From NCBI GenBank assembly GCA_964456815.1, contig CAYWCO010000064.1, positions 1-6,807 on the forward strand: 6,807 bases of DNA. The letters run 5' to 3'. Under the pieces are notes generated by a model. It was not told where the DNA came from and did not search any database. It saw nothing but the letters and a program-made list of their open reading frames with translations. This document shows, one piece after another, positions 1 through 6,504 of the stretch. Each line of letters begins with the position of its first letter. The first letter of the stretch is position 1. Source of the stretch: CAVTZP01 sp964456815. GTDB taxonomy: Bacteria > Chloroflexota > Dehalococcoidia > Dehalococcoidales > BS750m-G39. The position numbers and the translations under genes were made by a program.

Positions 1-623
1 ATTATTTGACCGGGGGGTAGCTCCTCCCGCTTGAACTCAACCTCGCTCAAGTCCTGCCGGCTGACATTTTCCTTACCCTTTATGAACTCCTCCACCCCAA
101 CAATACCGGGGATGCCCTTCTCCGTCTTATAGTGCATAGGCATAATTACGGCGGGCTTCAACTGGTTACAGACCTGGCTGGCAGCCCTGGCGTCAATAGT
201 ATAATAACCGCCTACGGGGATAAGCAGTATATCTACATCGCCCATCTCCTTCACCTGCCTGTCATCAAGCAAATGACCGAGGTCACCGAGATGGCACACC
301 CTTATCCCGTCCACCTCAAAGCAGAATATGGTGTTGTTACCCCTCATCCTCCCCCTGGCCTCGTCATGATAGCTGGCAATACCGTTAAACTCTATCCCCT
401 TAACCGTTGGCCTGCCCGCCCCCTTAACCACCTCGGGATTGCCCCTCACCGCGGCGGCGTTACTATGGTCAAGATGCTCATGGCTTACGGTAACGATATC
501 AGCCGATTCCGTTATCTCCCCGTAGGTCAAAGAAGGACTGGTCTTGTAGGGGTCGGTTATTATCTTTATTCCCTTGTCTGAGGTGATAACAAATGCCGAG
601 TGCCCCAGGTATTTAACCTTCAT
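1..623 (-). CDS. Metallo-beta-lactamase-fold metal-dependent hydrolase (UlaG/UPF0173-like), 3' end missing
   Basis: The reading frame opens at an ATG at 623-621 and stays open for 207 codons to the left edge, so the C-terminus is missing. The translation begins MKVKYLGHSAFVI, the usual start of the small MBL hydrolase family related to UlaG and UPF0173. Metal-site motifs are visible in order: HEHLDH at residues 48-53 (the HxHxDH signature), H86 in SYHDEARG, D114 in HLGDLGH, and H164 in PMHYKT. These residues would hold two metal ions for a hydrolase, but the substrate cannot be told from sequence. A G-rich Shine-Dalgarno (GGGGGTGG, 637-630) lies 6 nt upstream. The gene starts 30 nt after the pepA stop and is probably the next cistron of the same operon. 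There is no signal peptide, so it should be cytoplasmic. Family is confident, function is not. Confidence 0.9.
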   Translation of the reverse strand, partial: MKVKYLGHSAFVITSDKGIKIITDPYKTSPSLTYGEITESADIVTVSHEHLDHSNAAAVRGNPEVVKGAGRPTVKGIEFNGIASYHDEARGRMRGNNTIFCFEVDGIRVCHLGDLGHLLDDRQVKEMGDVDILLIPVGGYYTIDARAASQVCNQLKPAVIMPMHYKTEKGIPGIVGVEEFIKGKENVSRQDLSEVEFKREELPPGQI

Positions 624-653
624 AATCAACCACCCCCTTTTAGCACCCGCTTT

Positions 654-2153
654 TTATTTGGCAAGGGAGAGGGCAAGGTTGACCAAGGTGCGCACCGGTA
701 CCCCGGTTGCCCCCTTCACGATGTACCCCCGCTCTTTTTCGCTCAGGCTGGGGCCGGCGATATCAAGGTGGACCCAGGGGGTATCGTCGACAAACTCAGC
801 CAGGAAATGGGCAGCGGTGATAGCCCCTCCCCACCTACCACCAATATTCTTAATATCGGCGACCTCGCTCTTTAGTTGTTCCTTAGCCTGCTCATACATC
901 GGCAACTGCCACATAAGCTCCCCGCTAGCGGCACCGGCGGCAATCAGCTCGTCCACCAGCCCCTGGTTATTACCAAAGACACCGCTACAATCATCACCCA
1001 GGGCAACACGGCAGGAACCGGTCAGTGTTGCCACATCAACTATACGCCTGGCGCCAAGCCTACCCGCATAGCTTAAGGCGTCAGCCAGGACCAACCGCCC
1101 CTCAGCGTCAGTGGATATAATCTCAATGGTCTTGCCATTCATCGCCGCCAGGACATCACCCGGCTTTAACGCCTCACCGCCGGGAAGGTTCTCGGCGCAG
1201 GGAGCAATCGCCACCACGTTGAGCTTGAGCTTGAGCTGGGTTATGGCGCTGAGCGCCGCCATAACCGCCGCCCCTCCCGCCATATCGCCCTTCATCTCCC
1301 CCATCCCCTCCGACGGCTTTATTGAAATACCACCGGAATCAAAGGTTATCCCCTTGCCCACCAGGGCCAGGTCAACCTGGGACGAAGCGCCCCCGCGATA
1401 ACGGAGGACGATAAACTTCGGCGGCTGCTTGCTTCCCTGGGTCACCCCCAGGAGCGCCCCCATGCCCAGCTTCCGCATCTGCTCCCGCTCCAGGACCTCA
1501 AGCTCAAGACCATAGCTTTTAGCCAGACCAGCCGCCGTCTTAGCCATATTAGACGGCGTCATGTAATTAGCCGGCTCATTTATCATATCACGAGCCAGCT
1601 TGGTAGCCTCAGCCAGAACCCTGCCCCTTTCGCTAGCCTGCTTCAAAGTAGATAGCTTGCTCTTATCGGCGACGACGATGGTCAGCCGCTTGAGTTCGCC
1701 ATGCTCAGCCTCCTTGGTCATGTGCCGGCGAAACGAGTATACGCCGAGCAGGGCACCCTCGGTCATTGCCTGAACGATACCATCCAGAGCCAACCCGCCT
1801 GCTCCCCCTCCCAAGGCAGCAGTGGCGGCATCGCCAACCCCCTTCTGCTGCAGAAGGCGGCAGGCTTCACCCACCGCCATCCGAACCCCATCCAGAGACA
1901 AGCCCTCTTTCTTGCCCAGGCCAGCGACCACAACCTTGGCTGCAGGAAGCCTGCCCAGGCTATGAATAATAGTTACCTCACGAATTTTGCCCTTTATCTC
2001 GCCCTGGCTGATGAGCTGAGAGATAGCCCCCGCCAGGGCCTTATCTACCACTGCCAGGTCGCCATCCGGGCGCTTCACCCCCTCAAATATGCCCAGTATG
2101 ATAGCCCCAGCCTTAGTCTTGGTAATATCACCAGCTATGACCTTAATCTCCAT
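654..2153 (-). CDS. pepA: Leucyl (cytosol) aminopeptidase, M17 family
   Basis: 499 residues, the normal length for M17 aminopeptidases, which remove N-terminal amino acids from peptides in the cytoplasm using two metal ions, usually as hexamers. Residues 1-160 form the variable N-terminal macro-like domain and 165-499 the catalytic domain. Every active-site residue can be placed: K267, D272, D290, D349 and E351 as metal ligands, with K279 and R353 as catalytic residues. All seven sit at a constant +17 offset from the bovine lens enzyme numbering as I recall it. The signature octapeptide reads STDAEGRL (347-354) where the usual form is NTDAEGRL, so the first Asn is Ser. The ATG at 2153 has a strong AAGGAGG 5 nt upstream, directly after the kinase stop codon (12-nt gap), which suggests translational coupling. 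It probably serves peptide turnover, and its place beside lipid genes has no obvious functional meaning. Confidence 0.96.
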   Translation of the reverse strand: MEIKVIAGDITKTKAGAIILGIFEGVKRPDGDLAVVDKALAGAISQLISQGEIKGKIREVTIIHSLGRLPAAKVVVAGLGKKEGLSLDGVRMAVGEACRLLQQKGVGDAATAALGGGAGGLALDGIVQAMTEGALLGVYSFRRHMTKEAEHGELKRLTIVVADKSKLSTLKQASERGRVLAEATKLARDMINEPANYMTPSNMAKTAAGLAKSYGLELEVLEREQMRKLGMGALLGVTQGSKQPPKFIVLRYRGGASSQVDLALVGKGITFDSGGISIKPSEGMGEMKGDMAGGAAVMAALSAITQLKLKLNVVAIAPCAENLPGGEALKPGDVLAAMNGKTIEIISTDAEGRLVLADALSYAGRLGARRIVDVATLTGSCRVALGDDCSGVFGNNQGLVDELIAAGAASGELMWQLPMYEQAKEQLKSEVADIKNIGGRWGGAITAAHFLAEFVDDTPWVHLDIAGPSLSEKERGYIVKGATGVPVRTLVNLALSLAK

Positions 2154-2165
2154 TTTAGCCTCCTT

Positions 2166-2753
2166 TTAGCGTCTCGCCTCACGGACAATCTTGTCCAGCA
2201 CCGGCGTAATATCCCTTGAGGTATCAACCGCATAGTGGTTGCGGCGTATCTTCTCAACCGCGGGCTTCATCTTCTGGTATACTGCCCAGTCGGCATCTGA
2301 GTTACCCGGGGTACTGGCTCCCCCCACCCTTGACTTAAGCCGCTCGTATACCACCCCCGGCGGCGCCTCAACCCGTACCAGCACCAGCTTAACCTCCAGC
2401 CGCTCAGCGATATTATACAGGCGCTCGCGGTTCCGCTCCGATAAATTGGTAGCATCTAAAATAAGGGAAACCCCCTTTTTAAGCAGCCTCTCAATGAGCT
2501 GGTGCAGTGCCCGGAAAAGGCGGGCGCTCTCCTCAGGGCTATAGCCTGGCGATGAGAAAAGCACCTTGCGTAAGGCATCACTCTCCAGGACAACAAAGTG
2601 TAGCCTCTCGGCTAATCTAGCGCAGAGGTAGGTCTTTCCTGTCCCGGGCAAGCCGCTAACGACAATAAAAGCGGGCTTGACCACCGGCTCGGGAAGTTTC
2701 CCCAAGCTATCGGCTAGTCGCTCTACATCGGAAGTAAGCTGGCTATCCCCCAC
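2166..2753 (-). CDS. Small P-loop kinase/ATPase (AAA_33, polynucleotide-kinase/zeta-like fold)
   Basis: 195 residues. A Walker A motif GLPGTGKT occupies residues 34-41, followed by the ESD/R segment (57-62) typical of the substrate side of PNK-like and zeta-like kinases, a Walker B-like LILDATNL (98-104), and an Arg-rich lid (ERLKSR, 137-142). This layout fits the AAA_33 family of predicted nucleotide, polynucleotide or small-molecule kinases; the substrate is unknown. It is not a FakA-type (DAK-like) fatty acid kinase. The start is GTG at 2753-2751: an in-frame TAG lies shortly upstream and no ATG lies between. It is the only gene here without a well-spaced Shine-Dalgarno; GGTGG sits almost against the GTG. 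A consensus TATAAT lies 7 nt upstream, so it may also be made from its own leaderless or near-leaderless transcript. It starts 43 nt after the plsY stop and ends 12 nt before pepA. Some relatives are zeta toxins, but no antitoxin gene is beside it. Confidence 0.88.
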   Translation of the reverse strand: MGDSQLTSDVERLADSLGKLPEPVVKPAFIVVSGLPGTGKTYLCARLAERLHFVVLESDALRKVLFSSPGYSPEESARLFRALHQLIERLLKKGVSLILDATNLSERNRERLYNIAERLEVKLVLVRVEAPPGVVYERLKSRVGGASTPGNSDADWAVYQKMKPAVEKIRRNHYAVDTSRDITPVLDKIVREARR

Positions 2754-2760
2754 ACCACCA

Positions 2761-2789
2761 ATTATAGAATGTTTGCCTCGTTTTGGCTA
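2761..2789 (-). promoter_or_regulatory. Possible internal promoter before the kinase gene
   Basis: On the minus strand a perfect TATAAT (2766-2761) is preceded, after a 17-nt spacer, by TAGCCA (2789-2784), which matches 4 of 6 positions of TTGACA. It lies in the 43-nt gap between plsY and the kinase. The -10 box ends 7 nt before the GTG start, so the expected transcription start falls at or next to the start codon, giving a leaderless or nearly leaderless mRNA. That would fit the poor Shine-Dalgarno of this gene. A perfect -10 can occur by chance in an AT-rich gap, so this remains a prediction. Confidence 0.4.
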
Positions 2790-2796
2790 GATGGTC

Positions 2797-3447
2797 TTAT
2801 CTTTTACGCTTCCGCCCGCGGTCAAAGACAAAACCCTTCACACTCTTAGACCTGGCCAGAGCCGGCACGGCGGTGGGGATAAACTTTACCAGTATGACTA
2901 AGCCGAGGACAACGCTGAAGATGACAAACGATGCCGAGTTCATGCCCAGCCAGCCAATGAAGGGCAGAGAAAGAAGCCCGACGCCCATAGACAGGGCGAC
3001 ATTGCGGGTAATGATGAAGGGTATCAAGATTACAACGAATAATATAGCCAACCCCCATGGATACCCGTAAACGGGAAACAGGATGAACATAGAACCTATG
3101 GCTGCCCCCATACCCTTTCCCCCGCTGAATTTCAGCCAGACCATCCAGTTGTGGCCAACCACCACCGCCACTGCCACCGCCAGCACCCAGGGCTGGGGTA
3201 CTTCCAGCAGCCATTGGGCTATGGCTACCGCGGCTGCCCCCTTAGCCAGGTCAACAATGCCCACCACCGCCGCCGGGAGAAACCCCACCTCACGGAAAAC
3301 ATTTAAGCCGCCAACATTACCCCCGCCCAGCCGGCGGACATCCTTGCCCGCAGCCACACGGGTGGCAAGATAGGCAGTTGGAATGGAACCGAGCAGATAA
3401 CCAAGGACTACGGCTATAATTCCTTTAACTATAATCTCGATACCCAT
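2797..3447 (-). CDS. plsY: Acyl-phosphate:glycerol-3-phosphate acyltransferase PlsY
   Basis: 216 residues, typical PlsY length. PlsY is an integral membrane enzyme that moves the acyl group of acyl-phosphate onto position 1 of glycerol-3-phosphate, the first step of phospholipid synthesis. Family motifs appear in order: motif 1 GSIPTAYLATR (20-30) with S21; the KDVRR stretch and phosphate loop GGGNVGGLNVFR (41-52); and motif 3 GHNWMVWLKFSGGKG (98-112) with H99, N100 and the GGKG loop. Hydrophobic segments near 5-25, 56-80, 85-105, 113-147, 148-166 and 170-192 fit a polytopic protein. The tail (205-216) is strongly basic. Motif 2 departs from the usual GSGNxGATN (Ser to Gly42, Ala-Thr to Gly47-Leu48), while N44, G46, N49 and R52 are kept. 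The ATG shares its A with the TAA stop of the upstream degV (TAATG), and its AAGGAGG lies inside the last degV codons, so the two are translationally coupled. Confidence 0.93.
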   Translation of the reverse strand: MGIEIIVKGIIAVVLGYLLGSIPTAYLATRVAAGKDVRRLGGGNVGGLNVFREVGFLPAAVVGIVDLAKGAAAVAIAQWLLEVPQPWVLAVAVAVVVGHNWMVWLKFSGGKGMGAAIGSMFILFPVYGYPWGLAILFVVILIPFIITRNVALSMGVGLLSLPFIGWLGMNSASFVIFSVVLGLVILVKFIPTAVPALARSKSVKGFVFDRGRKRKR

Positions 3448-4307
3448 TAATCCTCCTTATAGAAAGCAAGCCCCAAGGTCCCGGTGCCGCAGGCATAGCC
3501 CATCACCGGGCTAAACTCGGTAAGCCAGAGCTCGGCGCAGTTAAATTCAGATGCCACCCTCTCCTTTAGCTTCTTGGCATCATCCGGGGCATAGGCATGC
3601 ATCACCGCTACATGGACCGGGCTTTGCCCCACCTTGTTTCTCATTATCTTGAGCATCCGCTCTATGCCGCCCTCCCTGCTCCTCGCTGCGCCGATAAAAC
3701 GAATCAATCCTGAGGAGCTGGTAAGTACTGGCCTGATATTGAGCAGAGAACCTACCTGGGCAGCTATCTTGGGGATGCGCCCGGTGCGATAAACATGTTT
3801 GATGGTCTCCAGGGAGGCAAGCCAGGTAACCCTGCCCTTCATCTCCTCCGCCGCTTTAATCACCTCGGCCAGGCTCTTGCCCGCTGCCGCCGCTTTAGCC
3901 GCCGCCAGGGCAACAAAGCCCTCGGCAGCAGTAACTGTCTCGGAGTCCAGCACCTCTATGGAGAGGTGGGGAAGCTCTTTCTGGACGTGCTCTTTTGCCT
4001 TATGAGCAGCATTATTGGCACCGCTAATTTTAGCCGAGAGGGTAATGCAAAGGATGTTTTTGGCATGTTTACTCGCTTCATGGTAGGCATCAACGAAACT
4101 GCCGGGTGAGGCACCTGCTACCTGAAAGGAATCCGGGTCTTTCAGAAAGAGCTCGTAAGCCTGGGAGGGGGTTATATCCACCCAGTCCCGATAGAGCTTA
4201 TCCCCGAAGCGGATGGGGATGGGGGCAATGGCAATCTTATACTTATCAACCAACTCCCTGGTGAGGCAGGCTATGCTGTCAGTAACAATAGCTACCTTAG
4301 CCGCCAT
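3447..4307 (-). CDS. DegV family protein (FakB-like fatty acid carrier), copy A
   Basis: 286 residues, full length for DegV/FakB proteins. In Gram-positive bacteria these soluble proteins bind a fatty acid and present it to the kinase FakA, yielding acyl-phosphate for PlsX/PlsY. Visible family features: KVAIVTDS (4-11), ASPGSF (66-71) in the place of the usual TSQPS loop, CITLSAKISG (87-96) matching the ISSxLSGT loop, DS (121-122), YRTGRIPK (173-180), GSLLNIRPVL (186-195) and a C-terminal MGYACGTGTLGL (269-280). The usual HTGPG has become ACGTG, so the conserved pocket His is absent, and the Thr of the TSQPS loop aligns with V63. Copy B upstream aligns without gaps and is about 68% identical by hand count. 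The ATG at 4307 is 13 nt from an AAGGAGG that follows the copy B stop; that spacing is long, but an in-frame stop rules out an upstream start. The stop overlaps plsY by 1 nt. Confidence 0.93.
   Translation of the reverse strand: MAAKVAIVTDSIACLTRELVDKYKIAIAPIPIRFGDKLYRDWVDITPSQAYELFLKDPDSFQVAGASPGSFVDAYHEASKHAKNILCITLSAKISGANNAAHKAKEHVQKELPHLSIEVLDSETVTAAEGFVALAAAKAAAAGKSLAEVIKAAEEMKGRVTWLASLETIKHVYRTGRIPKIAAQVGSLLNIRPVLTSSSGLIRFIGAARSREGGIERMLKIMRNKVGQSPVHVAVMHAYAPDDAKKLKERVASEFNCAELWLTEFSPVMGYACGTGTLGLAFYKED
3452..3458 (-). promoter_or_regulatory. Shine-Dalgarno of plsY embedded in the end of degV
   Basis: AAGGAGG on the minus strand lies 4 nt before the plsY ATG and forms part of the Lys-Glu-Asp codons that close the upstream degV. 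With the TAATG stop/start overlap, a ribosome finishing the DegV protein is positioned to start PlsY. This supports the plsY start and suggests coordinated production of the two proteins. Confidence 0.8.
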
Positions 4308-4325
4308 AAAAAATCGCTCGCCTCC

Positions 4326-5183
4326 TTAGTCTTCAGCGTAAAAGGCAAGTCCCAAGGTCCCGGTGCCGGTGGCATAGCCCATCAGCGGGCTAAACTCGCT
4401 AATCCAGAGCTCAGCACAGTTAAATGCAGACGCCACCCTCTCCTTCAGCTTCTCGGCTTCATCCAAGGCATAGGCATGCATCACCGCCACATGGACCGGT
4501 TTTTGCCCCACCCTGTCTCTCATCATCTTGAGCATCCGCTCTATGCCACCCTCCCTGCTCCTCACTGCCCCCGTAAAACGCACCACCCCCGAGGAAATAG
4601 TAAGCAGTGGCCTGATATTGAGCAGAGAACCTGCCAGGGCGGCTATCTTGGGGATGCGCCCGGAGCGGTAAACATAGCGGATTGTATCCAGAAAGGCGAC
4701 AAATGTAACCCTGTCTCTTATCTCCTCAGCCACTTTAACCACCTCAGCCAAGCTCTTGCCCGCCTCCGCCGCCCGAGCCGCCGCCAGGGCAACCAGACCC
4801 TCAGCGGCAGTAGCCAGATGAGAGTCCAATACCGCTATAGAAGTCTGGGGAAGCTCAGTCTCGGCTTGCTCCTTGGATAGTTTGGCAACATCATGCGTGG
4901 TGCTTAATTTAGATGAGGCGGTAATACAGAGGATATTTTTGATTTTTTTGCCTACTTCGCGGAAAACCTTGAGGTAATCCCCGGGCGACGGTGCCGATGA
5001 GCCCCAGGACTCGGGAGCCTTTAAAAATAGCTCGTACGCCTGCTTAGGGGTTATATCCACCCAGTCCTTATAAATCTTGCCATTAAAGTGGATATTGAGA
5101 GGCACAATCTTAATCCGGTACTTCTCTACCAACTCCTTGGTTAGACAAGCCAAGCTATCAGTAACAATAGCTACCTTTTGCAT
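4326..5183 (-). CDS. DegV family protein (FakB-like fatty acid carrier), copy B
   Basis: 285 residues from the chosen start. Two ATGs are adjacent (5186 and 5183). GGGAGG (5194-5189) is only 2 nt from the first but 5 nt from the second, so the second is preferred, giving MQKVAIVTDS. Expected role is the same as copy A: bind a fatty acid for phosphorylation and hand-over to phospholipid synthesis. Motifs, counted from the first ATG: VTDS (8-11), APSPGDY (65-71), CITASSKLSTT (87-97) where SGT is altered to STT, YRSGRIPK (173-180), GSLLNIRPLL (186-195), MGYATGTGTLGL (269-280). As in copy A, the His of HTGPG is missing. Against copy A, residues 61-110 are only about 36% identical while the rest is about 75%, so the two may prefer different ligands. 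It lies 25 nt after the HAAS-like gene and 18 nt before copy A. The acyl-binding role is inferred from the family. Confidence 0.93.
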   Translation of the reverse strand: MQKVAIVTDSLACLTKELVEKYRIKIVPLNIHFNGKIYKDWVDITPKQAYELFLKAPESWGSSAPSPGDYLKVFREVGKKIKNILCITASSKLSTTHDVAKLSKEQAETELPQTSIAVLDSHLATAAEGLVALAAARAAEAGKSLAEVVKVAEEIRDRVTFVAFLDTIRYVYRSGRIPKIAALAGSLLNIRPLLTISSGVVRFTGAVRSREGGIERMLKMMRDRVGQKPVHVAVMHAYALDEAEKLKERVASAFNCAELWISEFSPLMGYATGTGTLGLAFYAED

Positions 5184-5208
5184 CATAGCCTCCCAGCAAA
5201 ATAATAGC

Positions 5209-6120
5209 CTAAGCTGAATGCTGACCGGTATGCCTTAGCGTTCGTTCCACTAACGCCGGGCTTAGCAAAAGAAGCAACATTACCACAATTAGAACCAGAA
5301 GGGCAGGCAGGCTCAGTCTGCCCTCGGTATAATAGGTAATCATGGTTAAGGTCAATAGTCCCGATACCACCAGGACTGAAACCCTTAACCAGCGCTTTCT
5401 CAGGCGAATAAAGGTTGCCACCGTCAGGGCAAAGGCAAGGAAGGTCAAACCAATCCACGGGGCAAAGTCCTCGATGTTCTGAAGCCAGTACGCTGGTAAT
5501 TTATTTATCGGCTCAACCACCATGAACCAGCCGATAATGGTCGGCACCGGTAGCAGCATCAGCGAGGTATATAACCAGTCCCTCCTTATTGTCTTAACCG
5601 TAATGGAGTACAAAAGCCATAGTGCCAGCGGTAGATAGATAGCTATCGCCACCCAGGACCAGGCGTGGGGCAGATAGAGTAAGAGGAGACCAGCCGCCAC
5701 CACCGGCAACAACGAATATCCGAGCCAGGGGAAAAGCCAGGCCGGCTTACCCCGCCACCAGCCATAGACCGCCATACTGAGGACCAGCACCAGCGTACCC
5801 AGCAGCCAGCCAATACCCCGCCACCAGCTCACGACAAACAACAGCCCGAAAAGCATGTGGGGCATGGCGGCCAGTAACGCCTGAGTCCAGCTACCCTGGC
5901 TATGGGCTTCGTATATCTGGCGGGCTAACAATTTAGCCGAGCCTAAAAGCTTAAGACAGGTATTAGCCGCTTCCTCCTCCGATAAGCCGGTTTCCTTTAA
6001 CTCCTGGAGTTCGTCCTCAATATGCGTCTCCAGCTCGTGGATAACCTCGCTCTCCATGGAGTGGTCAAGCCTCAGGTTCTCCCTGACACTATCAAGGTAA
6101 TGACTGAGGGCAGTTACCAC
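5209..6120 (-). CDS. Membrane protein with N-terminal HAAS/permease-prefix-like domain and about 8 TM helices
   Basis: 303 residues. Residues 1-75 are soluble, helical and acidic (SHYLDSVRENLRL, then IHELETHIEDELQE and LSEEEAANTCLKLLGSAKLLARQIYEAH). This is the pattern of the HAAS, DUF1700 and permease-prefix domains often encoded next to PadR regulators. Hydrophobic stretches follow near 80-98, 102-120, 130-150, 153-173, 183-201, 218-238, 244-264 and 269-290, suggesting about eight membrane helices with no catalytic motif I can recognise. Start: GTG at 6120-6118, with AGGAGG (6130-6125) 4 nt upstream inside the padR coding sequence. The genes overlap by 7 nt, so translation is coupled to the repressor. 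Family knowledge suggests a membrane sensor or effector that works with, or is controlled by, the PadR protein; this is inference. It ends 25 nt before the DegV pair. Confidence 0.85.
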   Translation of the reverse strand: MVTALSHYLDSVRENLRLDHSMESEVIHELETHIEDELQELKETGLSEEEAANTCLKLLGSAKLLARQIYEAHSQGSWTQALLAAMPHMLFGLLFVVSWWRGIGWLLGTLVLVLSMAVYGWWRGKPAWLFPWLGYSLLPVVAAGLLLLYLPHAWSWVAIAIYLPLALWLLYSITVKTIRRDWLYTSLMLLPVPTIIGWFMVVEPINKLPAYWLQNIEDFAPWIGLTFLAFALTVATFIRLRKRWLRVSVLVVSGLLTLTMITYYTEGRLSLPALLVLIVVMLLLLLSPALVERTLRHTGQHSA

Positions 6121-6470
6121 TTCTCCTCCTCATCGTAGTCAGACGCCGGCTGAATAATCAGGTTCATGGCAATCAGAAAGTCCCGCCACTGGCCCCTCTC
6201 AGCCACCAGGCTACGGAGCCCCTTTTCCGTGATGTGATAGTACCTTCTCTGCCGCCCATTGGGTAGTCCCCGCCATTCGCCCCGGATTAAGCCCGCCTTC
6301 TCCAGGCGGTGGAGGGCGGGATAGAGGGTGCCCTCCTTAAACTTAAAGTAACCCTGGCTTCTACTCTCAAGCTCCTTAATAATCAAATACCCGTACGTCG
6401 GTTGCTGCTCGATGAGACAAAGAAGCAGGGAATCGATACTACCCTTGATGAACTCTCGCCGTTGTGCCAT
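6114..6470 (-). CDS. PadR family transcriptional regulator
   Basis: 118 residues, usual length for small PadR repressors. The winged-helix domain spans about 10-90: SLLLCLIEQQPTYGYLIIKEL (14-34), the recognition region FKFKEGTLYPALHRLEKAGLI (42-62) with the hallmark GTLYPALHRLE, and the wing NGRQRRYYHITEKG (71-84). The C-terminal helix (90-107) would make the dimer contact. These proteins repress their own operon and neighbouring membrane-protein genes, and release DNA on binding a small molecule or on a stress cue. The ATG at 6470 has a GAGG 8 nt upstream (6482-6479). It is the first gene of the series and overlaps the HAAS-like gene by 7 nt. The AT-rich direct repeats about 35-65 nt upstream of the start are the best candidate for its own operator. 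Family is near certain; ligand and targets are unknown. Confidence 0.95.
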   Translation of the reverse strand: MAQRREFIKGSIDSLLLCLIEQQPTYGYLIIKELESRSQGYFKFKEGTLYPALHRLEKAGLIRGEWRGLPNGRQRRYYHITEKGLRSLVAERGQWRDFLIAMNLIIQPASDYDEEEKW

Positions 6471-6504
6471 TTAACATACCTCGCTTATCATAACACCTAG
6501 TAAC

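Noticed and set aside
574..1071. Plus-strand open frame of 165 codons opposite pepA
   Set aside because: It lies entirely antisense to a clearly conserved M17 aminopeptidase (and the pepA-MBL gap); its translation is low-complexity, Pro/Ser-rich and resembles no family.
1701..2219. Plus-strand open frame of 172 codons opposite the pepA N-terminus
   Set aside because: Antisense shadow of pepA and the end of the kinase gene, with no recognisable motifs.
2166..2753. Zeta toxin of a toxin-antitoxin pair
   Set aside because: The fold is related, but there is no small antitoxin gene on either side and the neighbours are metabolic genes.
2846..3214. Second minus-strand frame inside plsY
   Set aside because: The overlapping PlsY frame carries all family motifs; the alternative is Gly-rich and lacks domain features.
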